From Neoechinorhynchus agilis (lineage: Eukaryota; Acanthocephala): a stretch of 64,000 nt of DNA. The stretch lies in the NCBI GenBank assembly GCA_051530055.1, contig CM121342.1, positions 11,098,001 to 11,162,000 on the forward strand. Reading direction: 5' to 3'. Of this stretch, positions 44,734-54,140 are shown piece by piece; position 1 is the stretch's first letter, and each line of letters begins with the position of its first letter. The position numbers and the translations under genes are program-made. Under the pieces are notes generated by a model. It worked only from the letters and a program-made list of their open reading frames with translations. It was not told where the DNA came from and made no database searches.

Positions 44734-46408
44734 GACTACGAAGGAACATTTGAATTTTAGTAAACTTGGACACATTGTTGTTATCGGAGCAAAAATAAAC
44801 AGTGAATCAAAAGTATAATTTTTATCAGCGAAAATTCCAAATACGCAAGATCACCTTTCAAACGGTTAAACAATTAAAGTTTAAGCATCTCCTTTAATTG
44901 TCCAGAATTATGAAATTTCTCCATTTCCGATCCTCCGCCGATGAATTTCCTTTCGACAAAAACGCGAGGAACAGTTGATTCTCCATTACACAACGTCCCC
45001 AAATATTCTTGAATTTGATTGCATTCCGGCATATCTTCTATTTCAACCGTCTTAATATCTTTAATGTTGTAAAGGCCAAGAACATTTTTGCCCAGAATGC
45101 AAAACGGGCAATACGTCTTGCTGAACACAACTACCTTGTGATTATTAATTAGATTATCAACGAATTGTTTCGCAAATTCCATTGAACATTCCGAGTTCTG
45201 AGCAAGTTCGTGTTTGTTTGCGATTTCTTCGTTCATTTTAACGCCACCTTCGCGTAACATCGGAATCAATTTGCCTTGAGTATTCATTTTATTAAGATCC
45301 AATCCTCCGGCAATACATTTTCCATTGAGAAATATTCTCGGGATTGTTCGGTTGTCATCGCAAATACTGGCTATGTAATCTTTTATCTCACTACAGTTTT
45401 CGATTTGATCCAATTCACAGATTTTTAAATCTTCGATTTGATATCGATTTAATACGCTCTTAGCTACGTCCGAAAACGTGTCATAGCTCTTACTAAACAT
45501 TACAACCTTGTGAATTTTAAGCAATAAATCGACGTATTTTTTTGCATTCTCCTTTTTCTCATTTAGACTTTCCTCGATCAGTGTTCGATTTAGCTGATTA
45601 TCTCCAAAAAGAATTTCAACGCCGCCTCCTATGCACTTCCCATTTAAAAAAACCCTGGGTGCTGGTAGATTCGAATCGTAGATATTAACGAGATAATCCT
45701 GAATGTCCTTCCACTGCTTGAATTGATCATAATCGACTATTTCGACGTTCTTAAACTGAAGATGCTTCAAAATATTCTTTGCCAGAAGAGAGAAAGGACA
45801 GTAACTCTTGCCGAACAAAACTATTTTGTGACGGTTGATGAGATCATCGACAAACACCATTGGATTTTCTGTCAGGGTCATCATAATTAAAGAGTGTACC
45901 GTTAGAATTTTTTTACAAAGAAGTTCAAGATCTGAGTTGCAAGCAAAACGTGACTCAAAGATGATGAACTTTCGCAAGTGAACTTGCGAATCACGCCCGT
46001 CATCAACGAAGAGCGCTTATCTGTGAGATGACAAAAATGTACTTAAAACCGTTCGGAGATTGAATTGTTCAAATTTGTTGTTTTCTGGCGAAGAAATTAA
46101 AATGATTTTATTTTAAAATCCGATATTTCGACACAATCTTGTGCCTTTATCAAGGTCTAAAAAATCATGTGGGGATTGATCAATATTCACTGTCCCAAGA
46201 TTGAGCCTAAAGTCCGCCTTTTTTCCTTCAATTGTTTCCACTTGACCGATGAATATTGCCTCCATAATCACACGGTCCCATTTTGTTTCACTACGTGCCA
46301 AAATGGTAGCGTAGTCAATGCCATTAAGTGGTCCTGTTGGGCAAAATGGTTGAATGTTGCTAAACTGGCATCAGCACCTCTTCCTCAGAGCATATTTATG
46401 TTCCTTAA
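44734..46408 (-). repeat. Inverted duplication, right arm
   Basis: Inverse partner of 39665-41339. Its outer end lies within the 5' terminal repeat of the second Penelope copy. Confidence 0.9.
44874..45884 (-). CDS. Triple-domain glutaredoxin, copy 2
   Basis: This is the inverted duplicate of the gene at 40189, with the same length, the same CPFS / cysteine-less / CPFC pattern and only two residue changes that I see (FGKSYC in domain 1, SGQLKEML near the end). The open frame extends upstream to 45977 because this copy lacks the upstream stop and has one extra A. Since the first copy cannot be read there, I take the shared Met at 45884 as the start. Both copies are intact and so may both be expressed. 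Confidence 0.88.
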   Translation of the reverse strand: MMTLTENPMVFVDDLINRHKIVLFGKSYCPFSLLAKNILKHLQFKNVEIVDYDQFKQWKDIQDYLVNIYDSNLPAPRVFLNGKCIGGGVEILFGDNQLNRTLIEESLNEKKENAKKYVDLLLKIHKVVMFSKSYDTFSDVAKSVLNRYQIEDLKICELDQIENCSEIKDYIASICDDNRTIPRIFLNGKCIAGGLDLNKMNTQGKLIPMLREGGVKMNEEIANKHELAQNSECSMEFAKQFVDNLINNHKVVVFSKTYCPFCILGKNVLGLYNIKDIKTVEIEDMPECNQIQEYLGTLCNGESTVPRVFVERKFIGGGSEMEKFHNSGQLKEMLKL

Positions 46409-46632
46409 TTATCCTTTGTATATTGTTGGTTTAGCCCAGGCTTGGCCAGTTATTGCATCGCATTCTGCATATTATACGATAACAGCAAGGACATTGGCTA
46501 ACATGTTAAGAAACTTATTGTCTCAGGATAAGCACACAGTATCGTCAGGTGTGGAGTTCATAGGGAGATTGAAGGTGCACGCAAATGCAGAATATAGAAC
46601 GGTTTCTGCCTATGTCGAGTCCCTATTAACGA
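46051..46632 (+). mobile_element. Penelope-like element, copy 2, truncated in the RT
   Basis: Almost identical to 38229-38786 in the same orientation. The match ends at SLLTK of the RT, after which a different repeat follows. Confidence 0.85.
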
Positions 46633-46654
46633 AAACTGCTCAATTTTGGTTTTA

Positions 46655-46800
46655 TTGATGCAAGGTTTTTACGGTCGGATGCCCTTCCTGACACCAACTC
46701 TCCCCATTTATCGGAGCTTGGGACCGGCACCGAGTTTCCTCGGGGCTTGATATGTTGCCCGTAATCTCTACAAGGACTAGTGATCGAATCGCGATAAATC
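46655..46800 (+). repeat. GC-richer repeat-like segment (gcccttcctgacaccaac type)
   Basis: The segment reads ggtcggatgcccttcctgac and then ccccatttatcggagcttgg. From memory it closely resembles a dispersed repeat motif found in many animal genomes, including fish; I cannot verify that here. Its base composition differs from the flanks. It abuts the break in Penelope copy 2. Confidence 0.4.
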
Positions 46801-47294
46801 CAATTTTTAACTCAATATTTTATTAAGAGCAAAGTTAAATGAACTACATATCCTGGATCTTTACGTGGCACCATAATTTAAATCGATATCTTCAGGGTCC
46901 GAAGTTTCTTTACAATGCAAGTTTCAGGAAATGGAAATTGCCTTAAGGGTGATATTCAAAAGCAGTCAAAAGCTTTCAAAATTAGAACAAAAAATAGTAT
47001 ACAGAAATTCGGTGTTTTTGTACAATCTTGGTCAAATCGCGTCAATGGCGTACACGTTTGTCTGCCATGTACATGGCACCTATCGTAAATCTAAAAACAT
47101 CTTTGGAATCAGGGCGCAAATATGTACTAAATGAACGAACTTTATTTCAGTGTGATGTCGAAAAACATAAAATTTGTTGGATTCCAAGTTTTAGTCAGAC
47201 ACGGAAGAACGCCACAAAAGAAGGAGAAAGTTCCAAATTGAGTCCGGCGGATAAAAGTGCGCGCCCGTTCCCCTTTTTCCATTTAGGTACAACA

Positions 47295-48809
47295 ATGAAA
47301 GTATCAGACGTTGAAGCATTGCAGGCTTGGCTTCTGGAGGTTCTACCTCCAATGTGCAGTGCGGATCCCAATATCCTGTCTCGATATATTCTCGCTTTGG
47401 TTCAAAAGGACAAACCCGAAAGCGATCTTAGGCAGATTTGCGTAAGCCAGCTTCGGATTTTTCTGATGGACGAAACCGATCGTTTTTTGGACCTTCTGTT
47501 TGATTGCATGCGAACAGAGAGTTATTTGGCGACGTCGAAGGAGCAGCCTTTAAACGAAGAAACAAGTCGACATCTTAAGTCTCAAGCCGAAGATCCTCGC
47601 CGAGCTCGTCGGCGATCATCGTCTTCGTCGTCCCCGATGCCACCAAGACATCGCCGACGGAGTGAAGAAGGTGATGATCAAAGGAGGAGGAGAGCGAGAG
47701 ACTTTAGGAGACGGTCTCCACCAGTGCACAGAAACCGGACTGAATTTCGTCAGCGGCCGAATGACGCCAACGTCGACCGACCTCAGCCGATTCAGTCGGT
47801 TGTTCAGGCGGTTCCACATCGTCGAAGAAGACGATATTCTCCACCGCAACACGGTCCTCCGGCCGCTGACCGTCAATCACGCAACGTGGTTCCTGTTCTT
47901 CGCACTCTTTGGGACGAGAGCTCTGCTTTAATCGAAGAACCGAAGAATGAACCGACGCAAACAAACTCGTCTGAACCTCATTATCAACCGCAGATTCAAG
48001 AATCAAAGCGACGGAAAAGTGATCAAATGAAGTCCTCAACCATCGAGGTCCGTCGGATTCCAGTGAGTCAAAATAACGTAACGGATCTTGGACAACATTT
48101 CTCGAGGTTCGGACGCATCACTAACATTCAAATTTCTCATGAAAATCAACCCGACACGGCGCTAATCACATTCTCAGCTTCGCACGAAGCGGAACGCGCG
48201 TTCCGCAGTCCTGATCCGGTTCTCAACAATCGATTCATTCGACTTAGCAGGTACTTTTCCGAACCGTTACCCGTGATGCCCAACATGGAATCGGTTGGTG
48301 TTCAGCGCCAACCTTCTACCCGGATTTTCAACCAACGACCGCAATCAATGAGACCGTTTCGAACAATGTCGCATTTTGTTCCTTTTGCTCCTCAGCGCTT
48401 TCCCAGGCGTTTACGGCCACCACCTCAGCGCTTTCCCAGGCGTTTACGGCCACCATCGAATCTTCCTAATAGATTTGCAAATCCTCAACTCTTCAACAAA
48501 AAGAATGAAGTATACGAAAATAAAAACGGAAATAAAAATCGGCCTCGTTACGAAGAACTTAAAGAAGACTACAATATTTTGGACGCTTTAGTCGCCGAGC
48601 AGAAAAAAATGTTCGATACTTATGAACAAATTCAGAACGATCAAGACAAGGCGAAGTTAAGCGCTGCTTTGAGTGATCTCCTTGAACTCATTGAACGCCA
48701 GAATCGTTTTGTAAAAGAAAAAGTGAAAGCGTTAGAAGAAAAAAACGAGATTGATGAGGTAGTGAACGAAGCAACTGTTGACGATCAGCAAGGCCAGTGT
48801 CAGAAATGA
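47295..48809 (+). CDS. RBM26/RBM27-type RNA-binding protein
   Basis: The protein has 504 residues with no intron. Residues 1-80 match the PWI-like N-terminal domain of RBM26/27 (VEALQAWLLEVLPPMCSADP, SRYILALVQKDK, CVSQLRIFL). An Arg/Ser-rich stretch follows (about 95-190). An RRM at about 250-325 has the family signature HFSRFGRITNIQI, ALITFSASHEAERAF and VLNNRFIRL. A Pro/Arg region contains an exact 11-residue tandem duplication (PQRFPRRLRPP), and a C-terminal coiled coil follows. Orthologues take part in nuclear RNA surveillance and export of polyadenylated RNA. The CCCH zinc finger normally lying between PWI and RRM is not visible. The frame is open back to 47028, but I place the start at the Met directly before the PWI domain. 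Confidence 0.88.
   Translation: MKVSDVEALQAWLLEVLPPMCSADPNILSRYILALVQKDKPESDLRQICVSQLRIFLMDETDRFLDLLFDCMRTESYLATSKEQPLNEETSRHLKSQAEDPRRARRRSSSSSSPMPPRHRRRSEEGDDQRRRRARDFRRRSPPVHRNRTEFRQRPNDANVDRPQPIQSVVQAVPHRRRRRYSPPQHGPPAADRQSRNVVPVLRTLWDESSALIEEPKNEPTQTNSSEPHYQPQIQESKRRKSDQMKSSTIEVRRIPVSQNNVTDLGQHFSRFGRITNIQISHENQPDTALITFSASHEAERAFRSPDPVLNNRFIRLSRYFSEPLPVMPNMESVGVQRQPSTRIFNQRPQSMRPFRTMSHFVPFAPQRFPRRLRPPPQRFPRRLRPPSNLPNRFANPQLFNKKNEVYENKNGNKNRPRYEELKEDYNILDALVAEQKKMFDTYEQIQNDQDKAKLSAALSDLLELIERQNRFVKEKVKALEEKNEIDEVVNEATVDDQQGQCQK
48390..48455 (+). repeat. 33-bp exact tandem duplication in the RBM26/27 gene
   Basis: The unit ctcagcgctttcccaggcgt plus 13 further bases occurs twice in frame. 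Confidence 0.9.
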
Positions 48810-48945
48810 GCGATTTGTGATTCGATAAAACACGGATTTTTTTAATTTGTTTTAATGTTTGCGAGTATTTAGCGTGTCATCTCCTTCCAGAATTTTGTAT
48901 GATTTTCTCGTATTTTTCTCAAAACAAAAAACATAATTATTATCC

Positions 48946-49356
48946 ATGGCAACCAGATTTCAAATTCTTTATAGCGTCCGCATCTTCGGCATTTATATGG
49001 TGTCCCATGAAGATGTGAATTCGCTCAAGGCAAATATTAACCTGATGATTGAGGAAACTTTCAAGGGTTTTAAATACGATCTCGATTTGATAGACGCATG
49101 GAGTAAACAATTGAACGCAACAGTTTGCTCGTTGATAAGCGGCGCCCAAACCCGAACGCTAGTAACCACAACGATTAAATGAACGACTCTTTCGAAAATG
49201 TTGCCTTGTGAGAATCGTTCAAGTATACCAGAATGGTCCAAGTATTTTGTCATGGGATGCAGGAAACTCACTGAATGTACGGACGATCGACAACTCATCT
49301 CGGTAACGCGACATCTTGAAGATATGGTCTGCACGGTCCTTGTCAGTTTTTTCTAA
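48946..49356 (+). CDS. Small two-exon gene, unknown (109 residues)
   Basis: Exon 48946-49161 (72 codons) splices at cta|gtaacc to 49243-49356, giving a continuous frame ending in TAA. The sequence taataaa at the stop could also serve as a polyadenylation signal. The protein has a hydrophobic N-terminus (FQILYSVRIFGIYMV), a helical middle and a Cys-containing C-terminal part (GCRKLTECTDDR). I do not recognise it. The intron (81 bp) is my inference; an alternative acceptor 21 bp upstream breaks the frame. It lies 136 bp after the RBM26/27 stop on the same strand. Confidence 0.4.
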
Positions 49357-49591
49357 TAAAAGTTTCAATCTCTTCAAACGTAAACAACTGCAAAATAAAT
49401 CAAGGAATTGTTATTATTGTCTTTAGTCGTTTTTATTCTTTCAACTCGTTTCGCTAAATCAATGGAATATTTTCCGTCCATGAGTTTTTTATTAAAATTT
49501 CTAGATAGACTGCAAATAACGGCGGGCGTTGTTTCATATCATTTGCAAGCATTTCAATGCAGCCTTTACTTGTGTCTAAATCGTTTTATTG

Positions 49592-50432
49592 TTAGCAGCT
49601 AAAGAAAGGCTTATAAAATCCGTTGCAATCATCAGATCGTCTATTTAAATTTATTGCATCCGTTGACTCTTTAGATATCAAGTGAATTTTACTTTTTGAT
49701 TCCTGCAGTTGTCTAAATGTTCTATTACGAATGAAATTGTGCATTTTCGTTTCCATCTTATGAATATTTAGCAAAAAAACGTATTTCAAAAAATGATAAT
49801 CATCGAATAATCGAAGAGAGTTCATACCGGGAGCAATCTTGTTATCTAACAAACAAAATAAACGTATTATTATAAAAGAAATGTTATAAAATCCGCAACA
49901 ATCATAAGGGCGTATTTTTGTCCATTGTTTTACTTACTGTTGAAGCATAGATTATTAATTTTCATTTTTTATAATGTCCTTTTGGAATGAAACACAGTTG
50001 TGAACTTGAACAATAGTTATCATTAAGAGGTCGAGGTCTCGTCATTTTGAACATATTATAATTGTTAGTTTGGGGTAAATTAGTTAATTTAAAAAGATCA
50101 TAAAGTCGAAAACGACTATTGTTGAGCATTTTGATAGCACTCTAGTTTTAACTGAATGAACACACCGAAAAACGATTTCTTTTGAGAAATGGAGCCGATG
50201 ACAAATTAATAACTGTTGATTTCATCAATATGTTTAAGTTTCAACGCGATTAGAAGCATTTAGATGTAAACACTAAATTTAAATAAAATTTAAACGCGAG
50301 TACTGCATACGACTTCGTGTTGAGCTCTAGCTTCAAGGCGCAAGATAAATCACGCTTTTTTTGCATAATTGCGAATGTTTCTTGTGTCATTTCGATGAAA
50401 TCTCGGTTTGAATATTGGCTAGCGAACGTCAT
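49592..50432 (-). CDS. Possible small spliced gene on the minus strand
   Basis: Two short frames might be exons. One is 50432-50290 (MTFASQYSNRDFIEMTQETF, then KKRDLSC). The other begins near 49850 after a tttgttag acceptor (DNKIAPGMNSLRLFDDYHFL) and ends at 49592. I could not join them with certainty and recognise no family. The intervening 400 bp is A/T rich. Confidence 0.25.
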
Positions 50433-50748
50433 TCTTAAAAATTAAAAGAACAGCGAAAAAACATTAAACTTATACATTAAAACATATAATCAGTATATAG
50501 ATTTTTGTGTGGACGATAACGTCAATTTTTTTGCGTTTTAGCTGCAAAATAAATTAGAGGTTTCCATGCTTATTAAGTTGCTATTTTTGGTGAAGGGGAT
50601 AAGGAGAAAAGGTTCGTGCCCGAAGGCTACGACATAGATGTGCGGATTTTTGTTCCTTCCTCTCTCAAAAGGTTCATAACGGATCCACATATACAAACTC
50701 TCAGCCATTGTTTTCTGAGACGGTCACCGCACCCACAAACGCGCCCTT

Positions 50749-52245
50749 CTATTGTCTTCGTTGTTGTTGTTGCTGTTGCTGTTGTTGTTGTTGTTGTTGA
50801 GACGGATGTTGATGATGATCGTCATCATGCAGCATTGGTTCCAATTTGAGTCCGGCTGCCTGTGAAGCCAGCATAACTCCGTGTTGTTCTTTGAGTTGTT
50901 TATTTTCATCAAGCAGCGCTTTGTTCTGATTTTCCAGAACTGCCACTCGTGCTTCAAGGCACTTTATGTACTCTTTTTTCTTCCTCCTGCATTCGCGTGC
51001 AGCTTCTCGATTTTTCTGCAATCTTAACTCTCGTTTCCTTTGTGCTTCAGCGGTCATCTGCTGGTTTGTGTGAGTGAGTATTGTTTGTCCCGATTGGATG
51101 AGTAGTCCCGAGCCGGCAACATTAGCTGAAGACGAATTCTGTTGTTGCTGTTGTGTTGCGACGTTGAGCAATGATGCCGCCGTTGATGAAGTTTGAGTTG
51201 CCGGTTGGAGCTTGAAACCTTGAAGTTCTCCATACTGTGCATGGAAGAGAGATCCTGCAGCAGCGGGATAGCGGTAATGGCGAATAAGTGGCGTTCGGTG
51301 CGCACCTGCGGGAAACATGATCGACTGTTGTTGGTGGTTCGTAGTGGTCTGAACCGTGGATCCGTTGGCGATCAGAGGTAATTCAACAATTCGGTGTGGT
51401 GACCTACCCAAAGAGAGTGCGTTCACCGAAGTGGACTGGTGGTGAGGTGTTTGTTGATGAAGGTCTCCTCCAGTGAGAGCATTACTTGGAGTCGAAGACG
51501 CCAATGTGCTCGAAAACAATCTAGACGAACTAACAGCGGATGTGTTACCACCGGTAAGGGTACTGAGCCCGTACAGACTTCCTCCACCTGATCCGTTCCT
51601 CAGTCGTTCGTCAACATCTTCGTTCTCGTGTTTTACGGTGACGACCAATGACTGATCCAGAGGAGTAGGTTCGCTATCGTTAAAGCTCTGACCAATGCTG
51701 TTGATGTTGGCAACGTAACGACGTTGCCGTTGCTGCTGCTGATGATGGTACGAAGGTGTACTGACCACTGAGGTCGACACTATCCGGTTATTGTTTGCGA
51801 ATATGTCAGAGTGAGGTTTATTGGAAGTTGGGCCAGCAGCAGCAGCGGCGGCGGCGGCAGCAGCAGTATCATCCCATGATTCCTTGTGATCGGATACTAT
51901 CCGATACGATTGGAGATGCTTGAGGTCATCGGCCGATATACACATTGCATGCAAGCTCGCGTCGTCCTTATTACTGCTGCTGGTCGTGGCGGTGTTGGCA
52001 TCAAATCCATTTCCGCCGGAATGATTGTCTAATGAAGGTGGCTTAATCGCCGTTCCGCTAGTCGAATGCTTCATGTCCATCTGTTCTGAGGGAGACAATG
52101 CCCCATCCTCACAATTGGAAGGTGCATTCCGGTCGTTTACAAGCTCGTGGTCAATTTGGTCATACATCATGGGCTTCTTAGGAAGTGGCTCGGGCGAAAG
52201 CCGCCCAAGGTCAGATTTTTTCTTTTCTGGCACAGAAGACTGCAT
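50749..52245 (-). CDS. CREB: CREB/ATF-family bZIP transcription factor
   Basis: The protein has 498 residues with no intron. A C-terminal bZIP (about residues 391-450) has the CREB-type basic region KNREAARECRRKKKEYIKCL and zipper VAVLENQNKALLDENKQL. It should bind TGACGTCA sites as a dimer and activate cAMP/Ca-responsive genes. Upstream lie Ser/Thr- and Gln-rich activation-type regions, an alanine run, and His/Gln tracts. The protein continues about 40 residues beyond the zipper and ends in a polyglutamine run; CREB normally stops soon after the zipper. I cannot find the kinase-inducible box RRPSYRKILNDL. The open frame extends to 52482, but I choose the Met of MQSSVPEKKKSD because the upstream part holds clustered CRE sites and non-conserved sequence. 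Confidence 0.9.
   Translation of the reverse strand: MQSSVPEKKKSDLGRLSPEPLPKKPMMYDQIDHELVNDRNAPSNCEDGALSPSEQMDMKHSTSGTAIKPPSLDNHSGGNGFDANTATTSSSNKDDASLHAMCISADDLKHLQSYRIVSDHKESWDDTAAAAAAAAAAGPTSNKPHSDIFANNNRIVSTSVVSTPSYHHQQQQRQRRYVANINSIGQSFNDSEPTPLDQSLVVTVKHENEDVDERLRNGSGGGSLYGLSTLTGGNTSAVSSSRLFSSTLASSTPSNALTGGDLHQQTPHHQSTSVNALSLGRSPHRIVELPLIANGSTVQTTTNHQQQSIMFPAGAHRTPLIRHYRYPAAAGSLFHAQYGELQGFKLQPATQTSSTAASLLNVATQQQQQNSSSANVAGSGLLIQSGQTILTHTNQQMTAEAQRKRELRLQKNREAARECRRKKKEYIKCLEARVAVLENQNKALLDENKQLKEQHGVMLASQAAGLKLEPMLHDDDHHQHPSQQQQQQQQQQQQQRRQ
50755..50800. repeat. Polyglutamine-coding trinucleotide run
   Basis: A gttgtt(gct)-type run encodes Gln on the minus strand at the end of CREB. A second run (alanine codons) lies at about 51837-51868. 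Confidence 0.85.
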
Positions 52246-52341
52246 CGGATCTATCGCTCTGAAGACGGATTCCAACAAAATGGCTGAAAACTCCGAGGAT
52301 AACCACTCGAACGAACGCGCACACTGGTACGCACATGCGTA

Positions 52342-52387
52342 TACGTCATCAGGGTTCTTTCGAGGTGACGTAGATGGTCGTGACGTA
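52342..52387. promoter_or_regulatory. Cluster of three CRE-like sites upstream of CREB
   Basis: TACGTCA at 52342-52348, TGACGTA at 52366-52372 and TGACGTA at 52381-52387 lie 97-142 bp before the chosen CREB start codon. Sites of this type bind CREB/ATF dimers. Autoregulation through clustered CREs is known for CREB/CREM genes; here it is inferred. Confidence 0.55.
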
Positions 52388-53339
52388 TACGCTTTAGTAA
52401 ACAAGACGAGCGGCGCACTAAGCGATCGGGCACTATAGAAGAAAGCAGTTTTGCCCGCAAAAGGAACCCAATTTTTACACATGTATTTTTAAAATAAAAA
52501 CCCCAATAAAAATTAACGCAAACTGAAAAAACGAGAAACAAAGAATGGAAAAAAACGTCGCTCTTAAATACAAATTTTTATGCGATTCGCCTCGAATCTG
52601 CATATTTGGCAACGTGAGTTCTAGTCCTCACCAGCCCTATGGACGAAGCAAACTCTGTTTTCGAACCGAACGACGCTGAAAAAAGGTCAAAGAACAAAAG
52701 GACAATGGCTATCAGATGGCCTGAAAGAAGGCGTAATTAGGAAAATTGAGGGTGCTAATTGAATTACGCCACTAGATAGGCAATCGAACACTAAATCAAT
52801 CGTGCAATTACGATATGGCAAATTTAACGAGATTATAGATTAGTAAGCGTAAGATTTAGTTCAAAAAAGTGGATTGCGAACCTATAACATTGATAAAAAA
52901 AGGGGTTGAACGTATCATCACGAAGGGATTCCTATTACGTTTGGAAAATGTTTACGATAGATGGCAAATTGTTTTGTTGACCAATTTTTTTTGTATAGTA
53001 AATAACTAATTTTTTCACTTGGAACGTCATATCGGTTGAAAAAATGTAAAAAATTGTCACGTAGACTTTTATTGTGTGTGTACGGTCGTATTGATTTAAA
53101 AAAAGATCATTAATGACGTCATTATAAATTTTTTGTAAATGTTCGCTTAGGATAACAAAAAGGCATTAAAGAGTGAACATTGAACAAAAACGCGATTTTT
53201 TTGCCAATCGACTGATTAGTCTTAATAGTTAGTGATCAAAATGACCATGTATGATGCGGTCTCTACGTCATCGTAACTGTAATTTAGAAGGGCGCTTTCA
53301 ATTTGAAAGAAGATTACGTGTGTGTTAAGAAATGAAATT
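52388..53339. other. Upstream region of CREB without recognised gene
   Basis: A/T-rich DNA with no coding signal. It contains the CRE listed above. Confidence 0.6.
53114..53121. promoter_or_regulatory. Consensus palindromic CRE (TGACGTCA)
   Basis: Perfect 8-mer about 870 bp upstream of the CREB start codon. Confidence 0.5.
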
Positions 53340-53660
53340 TGAGGATCCATCTCATCTGCCGGCACTCACATCTCGCCCAGTCCCCTGAGTGAACTTCGTT
53401 TGCCCAACACGTGTGCGTGTGACGGAATTATATACGCGCGCGCGTGTGCGCTCGCGCGCGTTGGTATCCGCGTGTGCTGGTACGAAGTCGACGACGACGA
53501 CGAGAGAGCATGACGCGATTCGATGAGGGCGCACGGAAGGCACGTTACGTCGTAGTTTTTAGATACGTGTGAAGCAACTGCGCCCTCGTCATGTCTTAAT
53601 GGTGCGCGCGTTTGCTTAAATGACGTCATTCGTGCGCATAATCAGATCGGTGCGTAATGG
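53340..53660. promoter_or_regulatory. GC-rich CpG/alternating purine-pyrimidine segment with a second CRE
   Basis: This is much richer in G+C and CpG than its surroundings. It includes tatacgcgcgcgcgtgtgcg (about 53431) and a perfect TGACGTCA at 53621-53628. The minus-strand frames here (53352-53629) look like composition effects. It may be a distal promoter or 5' exon region of the CREB gene. Confidence 0.4.
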
Positions 53661-53745
53661 CGCATATTAGCTTGTTTTTTTCCAAGTCCGGCGAGATGGA
53701 CGCGAAATATTGAGAACTAGTAAAATCAATCGCTCGTCTGAACGT

Positions 53746-54140
53746 TGTTCTCTGGCCAAGAAATTAAAGTACGATTTTATTCGGTACAATCTTGTTTTCT
53801 AATAATAATAAAAAATATCATATATCATTGTTCTCGGGGTGAATTTGATTGTGCGCTGGCGAATCCTGTCCCCGGTGTTTTCGTTACCCATTTATTATAT
53901 TTGATGCAGGATCACATTCGGGTGGAAAGGTATTCTTGTTTAGCAGTTCAAACCCCGAGACGTATTCATGTTATTTAATTTTTCGTCGACAAAATCCACC
54001 TCTTCAGATATTGCTTGTAAGTGTTTACGACGCCCACGAAATATTAAATAACATGAATACGTCTCAGGGTTTGAACCGCTCAACAAGAATGAAAAAATAT
54101 ATAATCATTTTAATTTCTCCGCCAGTAAACAACCACTCTT
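53746..54140. repeat. Fold-back element derived from Penelope terminal repeats
   Basis: Its left edge (tctggccaagaaattaaagt, gattttatt) and right edge (atcattttaatttctccgcc) are diverged inverse copies of the Penelope repeat edge at 38232. An inner inverted repeat (gacgtattcatgttatttaa at about 53956 and its inverse at about 54043) supports a hairpin. Confidence 0.6.

Noticed and set aside
47028-47294. N-terminal extension of the RBM26/27 frame
   Set aside because: The 89 extra residues match nothing in the family, and the PWI domain normally starts close to the initiating Met.
47616-48039. Minus-strand frames opposite the RBM26/27 gene
   Set aside because: Shadows of the Arg/Ser-rich coding strand.
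52246-52482. N-terminal extension of the CREB frame
   Set aside because: Non-conserved sequence containing the CRE cluster; better read as leader or promoter.
53352-53629. Minus-strand frames in the GC-rich segment
   Set aside because: Composition-driven repeats of Arg/Ala/Thr codons; overlapping frames equally open.
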